A stretch of 64,000 bases of DNA. It comes from Rotaria socialis. Lineage: Eukaryota; Rotifera; Eurotatoria; Philodinida; Philodinidae. Below are positions 21,601 to 34,299 of this stretch, in pieces. The stretch is from NCBI GenBank assembly GCA_905331475.1, contig CAJNYU010000497.1, positions 69,440 to 133,439 of the forward strand, read 5' to 3'. The notes beneath the pieces were generated by a model that saw only the letters and a program-made list of their open reading frames with translations, had not been told where the DNA came from and did not search any database. The translations under genes were made by a program, and so were the position numbers. Positions within the stretch are counted from its first letter, which is position 1; each line of letters starts with the position of its first letter.

Positions 21601-24600
21601 AGTCTTTTTGTCGATATCAATAGCAAAGTCTATGTGGCTCCACACACTAAAAGTAATGTTCTTGTTAGGTCCAACAATGGTATAGATTTAACACAAAACA
21701 TCTCCGGTGATTGGAGATGGCCACTCAGTCTATTCGTCACAAGGAACAATGATATTTATGTTGACAATGGCTGGAGCGGTGGAGTCGATAAATGGGTAGC
21801 AAATACGAACAGTAGTGATACGGTGATGAATGTCAGTGCACAATGCAGCGGACTTTTCGTCGACAGTAGAAATATTGTCTACTGCTCCATGCGCAGTAGA
21901 CATATAGTAGTGGCTGGGCCAACTAACAATAGCCTAACCCAACCGATGACTGTTGCTGGTAACGGCACAGCTGGTGAGGCGGCACACATGCTTAATCAAC
22001 CTTACGGAATTTTCGTTGATAGTGAACTCAATCTGTATGTAGCAGACTGTGGAAATGACAGAGTTCAAAAGTTTCAATATAACAATTCGATCGGAACAAC
22101 TGTGGCAGGCAAGGTGGTAGATTCAAACTATCAACTTAAATGTCCAGTAGGTGTCACGTTGGATGCCAATGGTTTTCTATTCATCGTTGATCGGGGCAAT
22201 CATAGAATTATTGGAAGGAAATCTGTCGGATTTCGCTGTGTAGCTGGATGTTTGGAGAGTCGAGGCTCCACGCCTGACAAGTTATATAGGCCAACTGCTA
22301 TTGCTTTCGACAGTTATGGCAATATCTTTGTCAGTGATGTAGGCAATAATCGAATTCAAAAATTCAATCTGGGAAATAACACTTGCGGTATGTCTCAAAA
22401 ATAATTTTTATGGATTAATCCATTATAAAAGATAACCTGATATGAAAATCCTGTTGACGATTTAATATGAGTCCACGCTCATAGGACGTTTTCATAAAAT
22501 ATACAGTGTTGATTGTTGATTTATGAAGCATATGATTTATAAACAACATTTTCAATAGTAAGAATGGTAAAGAGCAAGGTTATTCCCTGACATTTTAAAA
22601 TTAGTAAACATGTATCTATAATGATAAACCCAATTTTCTTCTACCTATCTCAATGCTATTATTTTTAAGACTTCATAAAAAAATATTTGATCGCGGAAAA
22701 TGTATTAAAATGAAGCAAATATTCAGAGGTATTAGTGACTCTTGGACAATTTACTATTAATTCGGCACTATGCATTATTAGTTTTACTCATATTTGAATT
22801 ATTCTATATGATTTTTATTTCAAATGGATTGAGATCTAGATAAAATCATCATATATCAATTTTTAAGCTATACTTGAATGTCATTCTAAGCTAATTTATT
22901 TAATGAGTAGCATAGATTGCTATGCAACTACCAAATTTGTATATTATCTTACTTAATCTCATTTCCTAGCTGAATTTTCAAGAATTGCTTCCACTGCATA
23001 CTTCTCTAGGCAGACCACGCAGTTGATCAAGCTGTTATAGTATTACACATATTTGATGTTTTTAACTTTACAAGTTATTTCGTACAGAGAACAAATCGGT
23101 TGCACAAGACAATTCTATGGAAAGTGAATTACATATAAGAAAGAAAAAGTAAATCTGAGAGAAAAGAATGACAGCACTAGCACCCACGAACTTGAGTAGA
23201 AATAAGTATGTATTCTTTTTTAATATCGAGACATTGAGGACTTAAAATGTATGAGAATTTTACGAGTTTTTAACTCTTGGTAAGGCGTGTAACAACAGTT
23301 TAACTGAACCATCTAAATTAATACAATATAAACTCGCCAAAAAAAACGTTTTCTACTACACAACACACATGAATTTGCAGGAGTATTAATGTTGGGCTTT
23401 AATTAAAACTCATTCGGTTGTACATTTTAAAGCCACATCCAACGGCGGCGGAACGATTTCAATCTAGGGGAAGCTCATATTTTTCCAGATGATGAGATGT
23501 GAAATTAAAAACAAAAATAATTTGGTACTAATAGGTGGTCTGTTGATAATTTACTTATGATTCTACTTTTCTCAAAACTTGTAAAATAATGAAAAATATT
23601 ACTGTAATATTTATGTTTCAGAAAATGATCAATAAGAACGCAAAAATCCTAAAACAAATTTCAGGAGAGTAGAGCAAACAAAAACAAAGATAAAAAACAC
23701 TAAATATAACCAAAAAAACATTTTCTACTGATCACCCTAGCATACATTTTAAAAATGCGTGCGATACTTGTCGCTCATCAAGGTTCTGTGTCGTATGTGT
23801 CTTTTTTTAGCAGGTTTTTTTATCATTCTGTTAATTTTCATGAGCAATAGAGTAAGTATTAAAGAACAATTGATCGAAATTTTGCCAATCGTTTCTACAT
23901 TAAAGATGAGATCTACAACTTTTTTTCAAATTAAATAAGCCTCCCTAAGCCTTCTTCTCCGTTTTTTAGGGGAGGCTTGAGCCTCCCCAAGCCTAATGGG
24001 TCCGCCGCCTATGGCCACACTTAATATGTTTGAATATATTTTTCTATCCTTTCATTTAAATTCAACGGATACACTTTGGATGTGATCAATATAAATAGGT
24101 CATATTATTCATTGGAAATTCTGACTACAACTCATCAAACAGACCTAGTTCATGTTGAAGTTTTATTTTTTTGCTATAATATTATTATGTAACATCTAGT
24201 ACTGCTATATGAGAATAATTTGATATTACTTTCATTGTTCTTTTGTATATTCCTTGTTAGTGATGCCAAATTATGTTTGAACGTTATCTGAAAATATTTA
24301 AACTAATGATATTTATCATTGATAATTTGAAGACACGTTCCAGTGATCTCTCATATTTTTATAGAGTGCATACTATTCTTAACTAAAGTGTACAGTGTAT
24401 AAATGGAATCGATAGACCGGCGGGTATATAGGTTCCATGTATGGCGATGAGTGCTAACATTCTGAGCACCCTTGCATGATTCGCCAAGTCAATCGATAGA
24501 GAGTAGAGCTAATCCAATAGAAAAGCGTTTATGTACTAGTTTTCTTGCGTGTCTTTCATCGTTTTTTTTCTAGGTTGTGGCTATATTGACATTTCAATGA

Positions 24601-27600
24601 GTACCGGAATAACAACTTCTATAACGCCTCTTCCAGTTCGCCGAAGTCAAGACTTCTACATCAGTGCAACTATCAATCGACATTGTGAAAATCTGTCAAT
24701 GACAACGGATTGGACGATAGCCAATTGTACCGGTGGATGTTCGTCGTGGAAGCCCTTGCCTGCTTCGATTGTCAAGAGGTCCAATGAATTACTTGTACGT
24801 GCTAGAGCCCTGGAGTACGGTCTCTACGCATTTAATCTCACTGTAACGATAGTGGAGACCACTCCAATTCGTAAATCAGAAATAACTTATGTCATGGTCA
24901 ATCCGTCTGGAATCACTGCTAATCTGATCAAACTTGGAACTTCTATGGTTACTCATGGCTTTCAACATGATCTGATACTCGATCCAGGTCAGTACTCTGG
25001 TGATCCTGACGACGAAAACGACAAATTGAACGCAACTGTAAGTCTACCTATATTATAACTTTTAGCATTGACTGCTGCTGCAGCAATTCCATGCTCTTCA
25101 TTTCTTTCTGTCATATGCACAATATCAACTTTCAGGATATAGTGCGATCAAAAAGCATATCCTTATAAAAGCTGATGAGTGCTTGAACAAACAATTCTGA
25201 CAGCCACGCTCTAATAATGTATTCCGAAAATTCATAGTAGCTTATGTGTTTTCATAATTCGATCGCTGATTTCGAATGCCCTTGCCATTTTTAAAGCCAA
25301 GACAAAAAGGAATGACCGGAAGTCTCTGGCAGATAAAGAACAGTAAAAATAAGTCTAAATATTGCTTATTTTATCGATCTGAAGATTCTGAAGTCAACTA
25401 AAACCGAATAAAAATAGTATCTCGTGGCCCAATCACATAAAAATACTATAGTGATGTGATACTTTTTGTTTTTAAGTAATAATCGCATGCATAAATTTTT
25501 GAAAACCGAATACAATCTATGTTATACAAGAGAGTACCCTTTAGAGTACCTGTATAATGTTGAAATAGCCACCACAATACTATCATAGATCATGATTCAA
25601 CTACTCTCAAATGCTTCTCTATGCATTTTTATGAGCTCATGTTTCAGCAAACTTTTAGCTAGCAATGATAATACTAATCAATCAAATTGGTAGACTGAAA
25701 TTCCAAATTATTTATTAATCCAAGACATAGTACATCATAAATCATATACAGAAACGATATTTTTCATGCTGTTTGCCGATATACAAAATAGTATTGTAAG
25801 AACGAGTATGCTGCCGAAGTGTGAGCTACATAATATTGAGAAATCAACTAAGATTATCGATGAAATTTCATGCAATTTCTGTTTTTGTCTCTCTGTTTTC
25901 ATTAATTCATGATATACTTCATCTGGATCTTAGATGAAGACCTGTTGAAAGATTTATGTCTGTCTACAGACATCATTGATAATTATGCTAATATTCTAGC
26001 TTCAAGGTATTCAGTCACAAAAGACTGCTCATTACTGGAAAATACTTTTTCTCGGAGACTGAATATCTCGAAGACACTACACTCGTTCGAACTAAAATGT
26101 TTAGAATATTCTTGGAGATATTAGTGATAGTCACATTCAAATCGTCAGTGCAGAAATGGATTTATAGAACTTTCTCGAAAAGCTATCGCAAACAGTCAAA
26201 CATATAGTATAGTAGACCTAACTTTGATCATAAAGTGTAAGCACACGATTTAGTTCACGTTTTAACTTATTTCAGTTATCCTGTAATACTTCTATCAGTT
26301 GTGTTCGTATACAATTCGGTACCTCACGAAGTCACCCTATAGTATTTACATAATTTATATGAAACATCTTCATGAAATGCTCAAAAGTTATTCTAGTTTC
26401 TGACCCCCAAAGAAGATGTAGCGGGAAAACTTATTGTGACTACAAATTTGAATTATACTGAAGGCTTTTACGTACGTATAGAAGTCAGAAAGAGCAAGTT
26501 GCTATCCATTTTAAAAAGAATACCAATATGTCGTGATAGGTATCTATTGATTCTTTCATGATAATTATGTATAACATTGACTGTACACACCATTACTGAT
26601 CAGTTTGTTAGATCAAAATTGAATGAAGATATTGAAATAAAAAGTTGTTTTTACAACTTTGAATCATTCTATATCATTAACACAGTGCATCAAACTGTAG
26701 AAGTATCCTTTTGATTTTACTTTACAAAAGTACGAACACTATGAACTGTAAAATACGTTACGCATTCATTTGTAAGATAGCTCTTGATGTTTTGAACATT
26801 TTAATCCAAATTGATGAAAATATAAAAATACTTTTTTTTCTTACGCACTACGACTGTACATACTCGTAAATTACACTTGTTTTATCGAACAGTAACTTCG
26901 TTTGTTTTACTAGGAATGGAACTACAAATATTCTTGTCGGATCTACCATCAGTATGATGCTATTGGAAAATGGGCAGACATTGACAATCATAGTGACAGC
27001 AATTCATGCTTTTACAATTCACCGAGTATGATTGTGCTCTTGGTTTTCATCTCTGTTCTTGTTTTATTTTCATTTAGACAAAGAAAAATCATGGCGCTAT
27101 GGGTCAAACGGGTCACGATCATCGATAACCATTTTGCGCAATACACTAGCGATGAATCAAACATATCAATTTAGGGTGATAATGGACCATATTCGTAATG
27201 CCAGTCAGCAAGCCACCGGTTATGTGTTTGTACGCGTTGTAGATTCTGGCCCTTACATGGTCATAATAGGGTGAGTTATAGAACTTACCGTGAGTATGAG
27301 CCTATTAGATGAAACTCATATTGAATGAAAGGCAACTTGTGAGAATTCTACTCGCTGAAGTTGTTGCGTTTTACTCAAGCCCCTTTCACGTCACTTCTAT
27401 GAATTAACACACAAAACCGAGCTCTATATCTAGGTGTGTCATCACAACGATGTGTTCGCCGAATCTTGAATTTCAATACATCAATCCTAGCACTCAAGTT
27501 TCACTCTACTCGCAACCTGCCAATGAATCGTTAACACCAAATAGCATAAAATGGACTGTTCATCAAGGGTTTATGAATAAATCGTCGGATGGAGAAAATC

Positions 27601-30600
27601 GCACTCAATTTAAGGAGATTGCTAATTATCCAGACAACTGGTTTTTTGGTGAGTACATTTATCTTATTGATCATATTGTTTATACATAACTTTCAGGCAG
27701 AGAAACGGCAAATTTTACTGCAAGCAATGCGCTCTTCCTGCAAAATAGTAACATAACCTTTTGGCATTTTGAAGTTGTTTATACGTTTAACGATGTGAAC
27801 AGCTCGAGTGCTCTCGATTTCGAAATCAATCAGCCACCTAGACCTGGCGATTGTTCGATTGATCCTTCCAACGGTACAACAAGTACCATGTTTAAAATTT
27901 CATGTTGGGGCTGGAATGACACGGACAAAATCAAAGATTTCTCTTTTTATGGTAGGCACAATTTCACAAGTTTAGCCACTGTTAATATACCTTGTTTATT
28001 GAAACAATTATTCATTTAATTCTTGTTCCTTAAATTACATTTAGTACTCTTTTATTGTGATATAGTCCTCCTGCAAAAACCTGGGTAAAGTCGAATAGAT
28101 TACATCCATATTTGTTTCTTTAGAAAATTTATCAGTTACAGAATCCTACCTTTGATTCATAGTTGAGAAAAAAATATGTTTACTGTCGAAATTATAGGAT
28201 CATCTAAAGTTCGAATTAGATTACAAATAGTCATTTTTCTTGCATTTTTAGCATGGACAGCTGATATTGGGCATCGTGTAATGCTCGGTTCGACAACAGG
28301 GTCAACAACAGGGTCAGTATCATCGTCAACATTTGAGCTGCTATTACCTGCTGGTAGTGGGGATAAATCATCAGTCCTTGTAAGCGTTCAAGTTCAAGAT
28401 AGTCGCAATTGCGTGACAGAACTCAATATTACAACCGTGTCGGTAGTAACCAATTCAAATGACATCAATGAGCTTATTAGTGCCATTCAAGCAGCTGCCA
28501 CAAAGAACAGTGCTGTATCGAGCAATAGTAGTCTGAAAAAACTTCTGGATAATAGCAGTCCAACTGTAGTGGCACAACTTGTCACAACCATCTCGCAAAC
28601 TGTTAACCAAATAACCAATAATACTATCACAACAGCCATCGCAAGTAAAAAGCAAAAATTGTTCGTTTAGCTTTAATCACTTATTATTTTGTTTATCTAG
28701 CTGGTATGCCTGCAGCCAGCATTTTTATTTCCCCATTAGGAGGTCAAAAGATAGAGGGAGTAAGCATTCTTTATTGTTTTCATTTTCAAAAAATAATTCA
28801 TCCTTATCAAAAATAGTCATCTGAGTCTGCGAATGAATCAACAATTAAGGAATATATGCGACTATTGAACGATCATGCCAGTACTCGTGAATTCCTTATG
28901 GAGAGCGTAACGAATACGAACAGCTCTGAATGGGGACATTTACTGCTCCAAGCATCGTCGCTTGCTCGACTCACACAAGCGACCAATCAACTCACGCGAA
29001 AAACTTGTGTAGGATTTTTCTTTTTTTCATTTTTACTCCAACAACATAGAACAATCTAGAAACTCGCATCGGCCAAATGCCGTGAAATAGCCATTGCTTT
29101 GAATCAAAGAGCAACGAAGGTTAGCTATGAAGATATTGAAATGATTGCTAATCAGATAATTCCATGTGCTACTAATGTTTTAAGTGTAAGACAACTCTAT
29201 CTACTTTTTGTTCATGAACGTCATCAATTTATTTTGAAAGGCCATTAATATGCCACTGCAGCAGCGAGGAAAAATACTCGAACTAGACTCAAGCCGTTCC
29301 GGTGGCATCTCAGAAGATAACAATGATGACACTAACTCTGAGTTAGATGGGGCCAATCTAAGTAAATACATCAACCTCTCTCTCTCTACTCCTGTTAATT
29401 TTGTTTTTATAGATTCATTCGATAGCAAAGATGAACCATCACATGAGAGAAACATTTACTACCAAAAACTTGCTGTAAGATTAGTGATGACAACTTTCAG
29501 ACGATAACATATATGTCTCCTTTTTCACGGAATAGGCAAAAAAGGTAGCAATGGAAGTCAAAACAACTCTGGAATCGATCGCAGCTACACTCAAAGTTCA
29601 TCTGAATGAAGGTCAGCATATGACGATAAACACACCAGCAGTGTTCACTGCTTGGGAAGCAGCACCACGAGACTCTTTATTAAATAAAACGATTGTACCG
29701 TTTGAGAATGCTCAGATCCGCCTTCCAACCACGTTAAATTTAAATCTGAATTCTAGTGAACGAATATCACTTCGTGTGAGTTATTTTTGTCTCACTTTCA
29801 ACTTGTATTGATGAAGACATTTTTAGTCAATGGTGCAACCGCTTGCAATAGCTAGTGCTAGTGGTTCTCAAGTTAATAATAGTTTGTCAACGATGATTTC
29901 GCTTTCAGCGTTTGACTTCAATGGCATGGAAATTCAAATTCAGGCCAATTATACACATCCAATTGAACTCATTATTCCTCGAGATCCCAATTTAACAATA
30001 CCAGACATGAAATTGTTCAATGTCACGTCAATACATATTCCCAATCAACAGTTCTATTTTCATTTGATTGACATTGCTCAACCAAATGAAAATCTGACTG
30101 TTTCTTTGCATTTTGAAATACGCCCTCAAAATCGAAATCTTAACTATTTGTTCATTTTCAAGTTTGATGGTCCACCTCAATTGAATACTGCAATCAAGGA
30201 CATCGATGATTGGTATTTATTCTGTTCTTCGAGTAAGTGTGTTGATTTTTTCTTCATCTAAATCAATATTCAAATTTCAGACATAACCGACGATGGCATT
30301 CACAGATACTTTATTGATAATAATCGCACAGCCAAACATCGATCTGTAACCGTTGGCCTACGTGAGCTAAACAATACCGAACTGTGCTCGAATAATACAT
30401 CAGCACCCCCAATATTTGATCAGTCATTCAAGTTCTCGTCTGACTATGAACTTCGTACGTTCACTTCGGGATGTTACTATCTCGATCCAAATAATAACTG
30501 GCAATCAGAAGGCTTATTGGTAAGTTCTTTCGTTTCATTTATCATTATCTTGAATGAATCCGATATAGGTCGGACCCAAGACAAATCATACTCAAACCCA

Positions 30601-30958
30601 ATGTTTCTCTACTCATCTGACCACCTTCGTTAGCGGTTACTCAAATGTACCTTGTCCAGTGATTAAAAATCCAATATTTCTGTCTGATGACAAAATCAAC
30701 GTCGAAATGAATATTGATCGTTCTCTTTATTCTTATCAGCATAATTCAAATTTATCTGTCTCGTATTTTACGCAGTAAGCCTGTATTCGTTGTATTTTGA
30801 TTAATATATGTTTCTTCGATTTTTTTTAAAGAAGTCGTCTCGGTACATTCAATAACGAATTTTCATCACTCGTGCCAGTTTGCCTTCATCATCACATAGA
30901 CAAGGTCTTCTGTCATTCGGAAAGAATCAACATCAGTCAGAAACTTCCTATCAAATGA
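18654..30958 (+). CDS. Secreted NHL-REJ-GPS protein, polycystin-1/REJ relative without membrane part
   Basis: Eighteen exons: 18654-18717, 21503-22387, 24574-25037, 26914-27025, 27078-27270, 27434-27648, 27697-27951, 28252-28644, 28701-28759, 28817-29008, 29060-29185, 29241-29361, 29413-29474, 29536-29775, 29827-30232, 30281-30519, 30569-30774, 30832-30958. The sum is 1452 residues. Residues 1-21 are a signal peptide. Exon 2 encodes NHL propeller repeats (LYVADCGNDRVQKF and FVSDVGNNRIQKF types). Exons 3-15 resemble a REJ module rich in N-glycosylation sites. Exons 16-17 hold a GPS-like motif: CYYLDPNNNW, then C..THLTTF near 1358, the usual cleavage point. REJ plus GPS is typical of polycystin-1-like proteins, which continue into PLAT and many helices; here a stop comes about 95 residues later with no helix. 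The first three introns are 1.9-2.8 kb, the rest 40-300 bp. The final exon is the least certain. Confidence 0.78.
18742..18750. repeat. Left target-site duplication of hAT-like element
   Basis: AGCGAGCAT here is repeated exactly at 19938-19946, on the two sides of the inverted-repeat element. Eight of the nine bases fit the 8-bp duplication made by hAT transposases. Confidence 0.65.
18751..19937. mobile_element. Inverted-repeat (foldback) hAT-like non-autonomous element
   Basis: About 1187 bp, lying 33 bp inside intron 1 of the NHL-REJ-GPS gene. The left arm (18751 to about 19060) and right arm (about 19555 to 19937) are reverse complements with roughly 80-85% identity by eye, for example TTAGATCTCAGCTTCG on the left against the complement at about 19893-19908. 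The left end begins CAGTGTTC, the common hAT terminus. The 500-bp core is built of ATTCCGGAATT-type palindromes. No transposase is encoded; the open frame at 19041-19442 is a by-product of the palindromes. Flanked by an exact 9-bp repeat. Confidence 0.75.
19938..19946. repeat. Right target-site duplication of hAT-like element
   Basis: AGCGAGCAT, identical to 18742-18750. Confidence 0.65.
23439..24012. mobile_element. Possible MITE in intron 2 of NHL-REJ-GPS gene
   Basis: Ends are related inverted sequences: CCAACGGCGGCGGA at the left and the complement of ATAGGCGGCGGACCC at the right, followed inward by GGGGAAGCTC and GGGGAGGCTC. Near-matching octamers AGCCACAT (23431) and GGCCACAC (24013) flank it and may be a decayed 8-bp duplication. 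An internal palindrome GGGGAGGCTTGAGCCTCCCC lies next to the right end. No coding capacity. Confidence 0.45.
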
Positions 30959-31194
30959 GAAAATAATCTTCTGATGGTCATCAAATCAGTAGAAATAATT
31001 ACCTATGAACTATCATATATAAACTTGATTTTCTTGATGAAAAGTAATTCTCGCATGCATCAACGTGCTTTTTATTGTGCTTGCTTATTCAAGTTTTATG
31101 ATTGTGAATAATTTTTGTCAAGAAAAATATGAAAAACTATAGTTGGGTAACTTGACCGAATGTCACATACTTTCTTCACATCTTCAATCTCGAG

Positions 31195-32227
31195 TATGGA
31201 TGCAACGGTGACGGTGTATCACCGGTTCACCGGTAACCAGTAACCGGTCTATTTCGGTAACCGGGCGTACTAAACTAGCGGAACTACTTGCTAATGGCCA
31301 CACTTAGTTTTGGTCTCCCATGGCTTCAACAGTACTTTAGCTACCACAAATGTAATTATTCAAAGTCAAAATTTTAAGTTGAGGATATATTAATGGCGCT
31401 GGCCATTTCTCTTTTTTTCAGATATCTTCTTAAGAATTGCTGATAGTGGAGCTGATATATAGGAGATTTAACTGCATTGAGTACTCATTTACAGACGTTA
31501 TATACGTATATATGCACTCATAGTTGAACTACTACGTACCATAAGATGACTTGCACTTTTATGCTAAGGATGATCGTGTTGCACAACCATTCTGAATTTC
31601 AATGTCGATAAAGAATTTAAGTTGTTTCAAAACCATTAAAGGTTAATACTATACAAGATTATCAGTATTATGATTCTCTTATTCCATGTTGTATACGACT
31701 CTAAATAAGTTAGAATATATATTTAAAAGATCGCTAGTTTTTAGTTTTAAAGTTTTTTGTTTAATATTGTCTAGATAATTTATACATGAGAATGGAAGTT
31801 TAAGGTTGCTGAAAAATGTATATAATTTGAGAGTCCAAACTGGAGATAGTACTGTATGTGTTTATCGAAATGAAAAAAGTATCTGACAACGCGCACGCAT
31901 ATCCATGTTTTAGCAGTGTTCGTGTAATGATTAAACTTACGCAATTTTCAAACACTTACTATGTGAAAAATACCCTTTTTTAAGAGTCAGAGTAAAATTG
32001 AATTAGAAACAGAGTAATAGATCAAGTAAAGAATTAAAACTAGACTCGGGATGAGTACTAGTCATCGATGAATTTAAACACTGAAAATTTCAGTTATATC
32101 GTATTACATAACTATAAGAACTAATTTTCATTTACAATAATATCATTTACATCTGTGCTTTGTGTCAACAATACATTCAGATGCACCCGTTACCGCTGAA
32201 CCGGTTACCGTCACCGTTGCATCCCTA
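31195..32227. mobile_element. hAT-like element with TAtGGATGCAACGG ends
   Basis: The left end TATGGATGCAACGGTGACGG and the reverse complement of the right end TAGGGATGCAACGGTGACGG match over 20 bases with one difference, and similarity continues through ACCGGTTCA.CGGTAAC. TAGGGATGCA-type termini are typical of hAT families. No clean 8-bp duplication is visible, so it is old or the edges are slightly off. The 1-kb interior encodes nothing recognisable. Confidence 0.65.
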
Positions 32228-32401
32228 GCTCTAACTAGCGGAAGTTACTGGTTGGGAGCTTTTCAATTCATCTGCGATCTATGTTACTTTGCGAAGCTCA
32301 GTGTACCAGATTTAGCAGGTTATCATAGCAAGAAACATGGTGATGATTGGAAAAAATTCGAACGTGACACTCCACGTGTTTTATTTCCTTACATTTGGTA
32401 A
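32228..32401 (+). pseudogene. Orphan C-terminal exon of a membrane reductase/methyltransferase-like protein
   Basis: After a CCCTAG acceptor at the very end of the hAT-like element, a frame runs to a stop at 32401 and reads like a genuine conserved C-terminus: a hydrophobic stretch (YWLGAFQFICDLCYFAKLSV), then YHSKKHGDDWKKFERDTPRV and LFPYIW. The Y..KKHG..W..F....P....PYIW ending recalls membrane steroid-reductase/isoprenylcysteine-methyltransferase-type proteins. I cannot name the family with confidence. No upstream exons were found on either side of the transposon, so this is probably a displaced or broken gene fragment. Confidence 0.4.
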
Positions 32402-34299
32402 TAGGTGTAGATCGGAAGCATACTACTGTTTTGATGCAGATTTGGAAATCATTCGGAGCACAAATGAAAACAGGCACTGAATATAAAATATAACATTATT
32501 CTGTAGTTTATTTCTTCTATAAAATATAGCACTGCAACATATATAGATATTTCATTAAATAAATTAGTGCCTAAAAACGGTGAGTTTGTAAAAGCTCTTC
32601 AAAAGAGGAAAAATATTGGCATGTGTGCATGTGTAGAGAAGGATGATATCATTTTGTGGATCAGAAATATGAATGAAAATAGGGCCTGCCATCATTAGTG
32701 TGCATAGAAAATTTAACAAACTCATAGAAAATATTTTGAATAGTTTTTTCATTCGGTGTTCTATTCTTCTGGAAACAGACTGTTGCCATATAATTCTTTC
32801 AAGTTATGATAAATATTTCACTAGATTGATATTAGATCTTATTTAGAACAAATTTACATTCTTTCATCAAATCAACAAATACAGATCAGTCTCCATGTTT
32901 GAGTAACAGGAAGCAATAATTTCCAAAAGGTTTTAGAATATAATTATCAACTTTGATTAAAAACACGAGATTTTTTTTCTATAACTAAACAATCTTATTA
33001 GTTGTTCCATCAAAATCTTTTGCGTATTTGTCACTGAAATAACATCTGAGGTGCTTCACCACATTTATTTTCATGGAATTTTGCACTAACTTGATCGTTG
33101 TAAGCGTAGATAAAAAATTCTATCGTGGCGGTGAATGAAAGAACTGAAGTATCTTTTATGCAAACATATGCTATTTTTCGAATAAAAATTGTCAGAACAA
33201 TATGCACGCAGAAGCGCGTTTCGTGTAATCTTTACGAATGAATCGTTTTCTAAAAAAGACAAGCATCATTGATGTCAAAACTTGAGTGTTAAATCCATTA
33301 CATCGCGTCATCTAGCGCATGCGGAAAATCGTTTCATTTATAACTTACACCTTCAACATCTTCTGTTTATTAAACAAGAAAAAGTCGATTTTAACCCGAT
33401 GATCAAACCTACAAGCATAATTTTCGAAGATTAAATTTTAATTGTGATTATTATCGGCTGCTTTAACGTCTCTATTTTTGCAAAGACTCCTATTGAAATT
33501 ATCCGACCAGATATTGTTATTGTTAGATTTTTTCTTGTTACTATTCTCATATTTTTTTTATTCATGTTTTCATATTTCAAATCATAATACTTGCTTTCAC
33601 AAAGCGTCATCTCGTATTAAATAAAAATAAGGTATCGCTAGCAAGTAGCTTCATGTAACATAGGTCTTTCACAAACTCCAAGAATATAATCTTAATAGAA
33701 ACTATGCAAGCATTACTAGGGCAACACAAACTTGTAAAATAAAACATAAAATTCTTCGACAAGAAAACGATAACTATCATAAGACACCAGGAACGCTAAA
33801 TGGAAAACTGTCAAAGAATGGACAAAATCAATATAAAACAAGTAGAAACAATACTCAATCATATAATCTACTTATTTGAGTAATCATGAAATGAAGCAGG
33901 TTGGTTTGGATATTCTATCGATGTATTCTTAAAGGTATCACATATTAAATTTTGATAAAATAAAAACGAAGTTTCATCTGAATTTTCTTTTTAAATGATA
34001 AATATTTTGATATATTTCAATTGTAAGCATACATTTTAAAATTATCTCATGACAAGTACTATTTCATCTGTACTCTTTCTCACTGTATGTCTCTACGATA
34101 TTAATAAGCAAACAAAATAAATAATCGACAAGAACCGATAAGAACAAAGCAAAAAATAGTATACTAAATATAACTGTTTCATAGCTAGAGACATTTACTA
34201 TAAAACTTTAGAATGAATAAGTCCACCAGCAAATAGTAACGTAAAATGTTTAGAAGAAAAAGGTTTATTGTTGCTTTAGATTGTAATTAATCATTTACG
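32402..34299. other. No gene seen
   Basis: AT-rich sequence without supported exons, leading up to the SLC5 gene. The promoter of that gene should lie at the right end. Confidence 0.45.
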
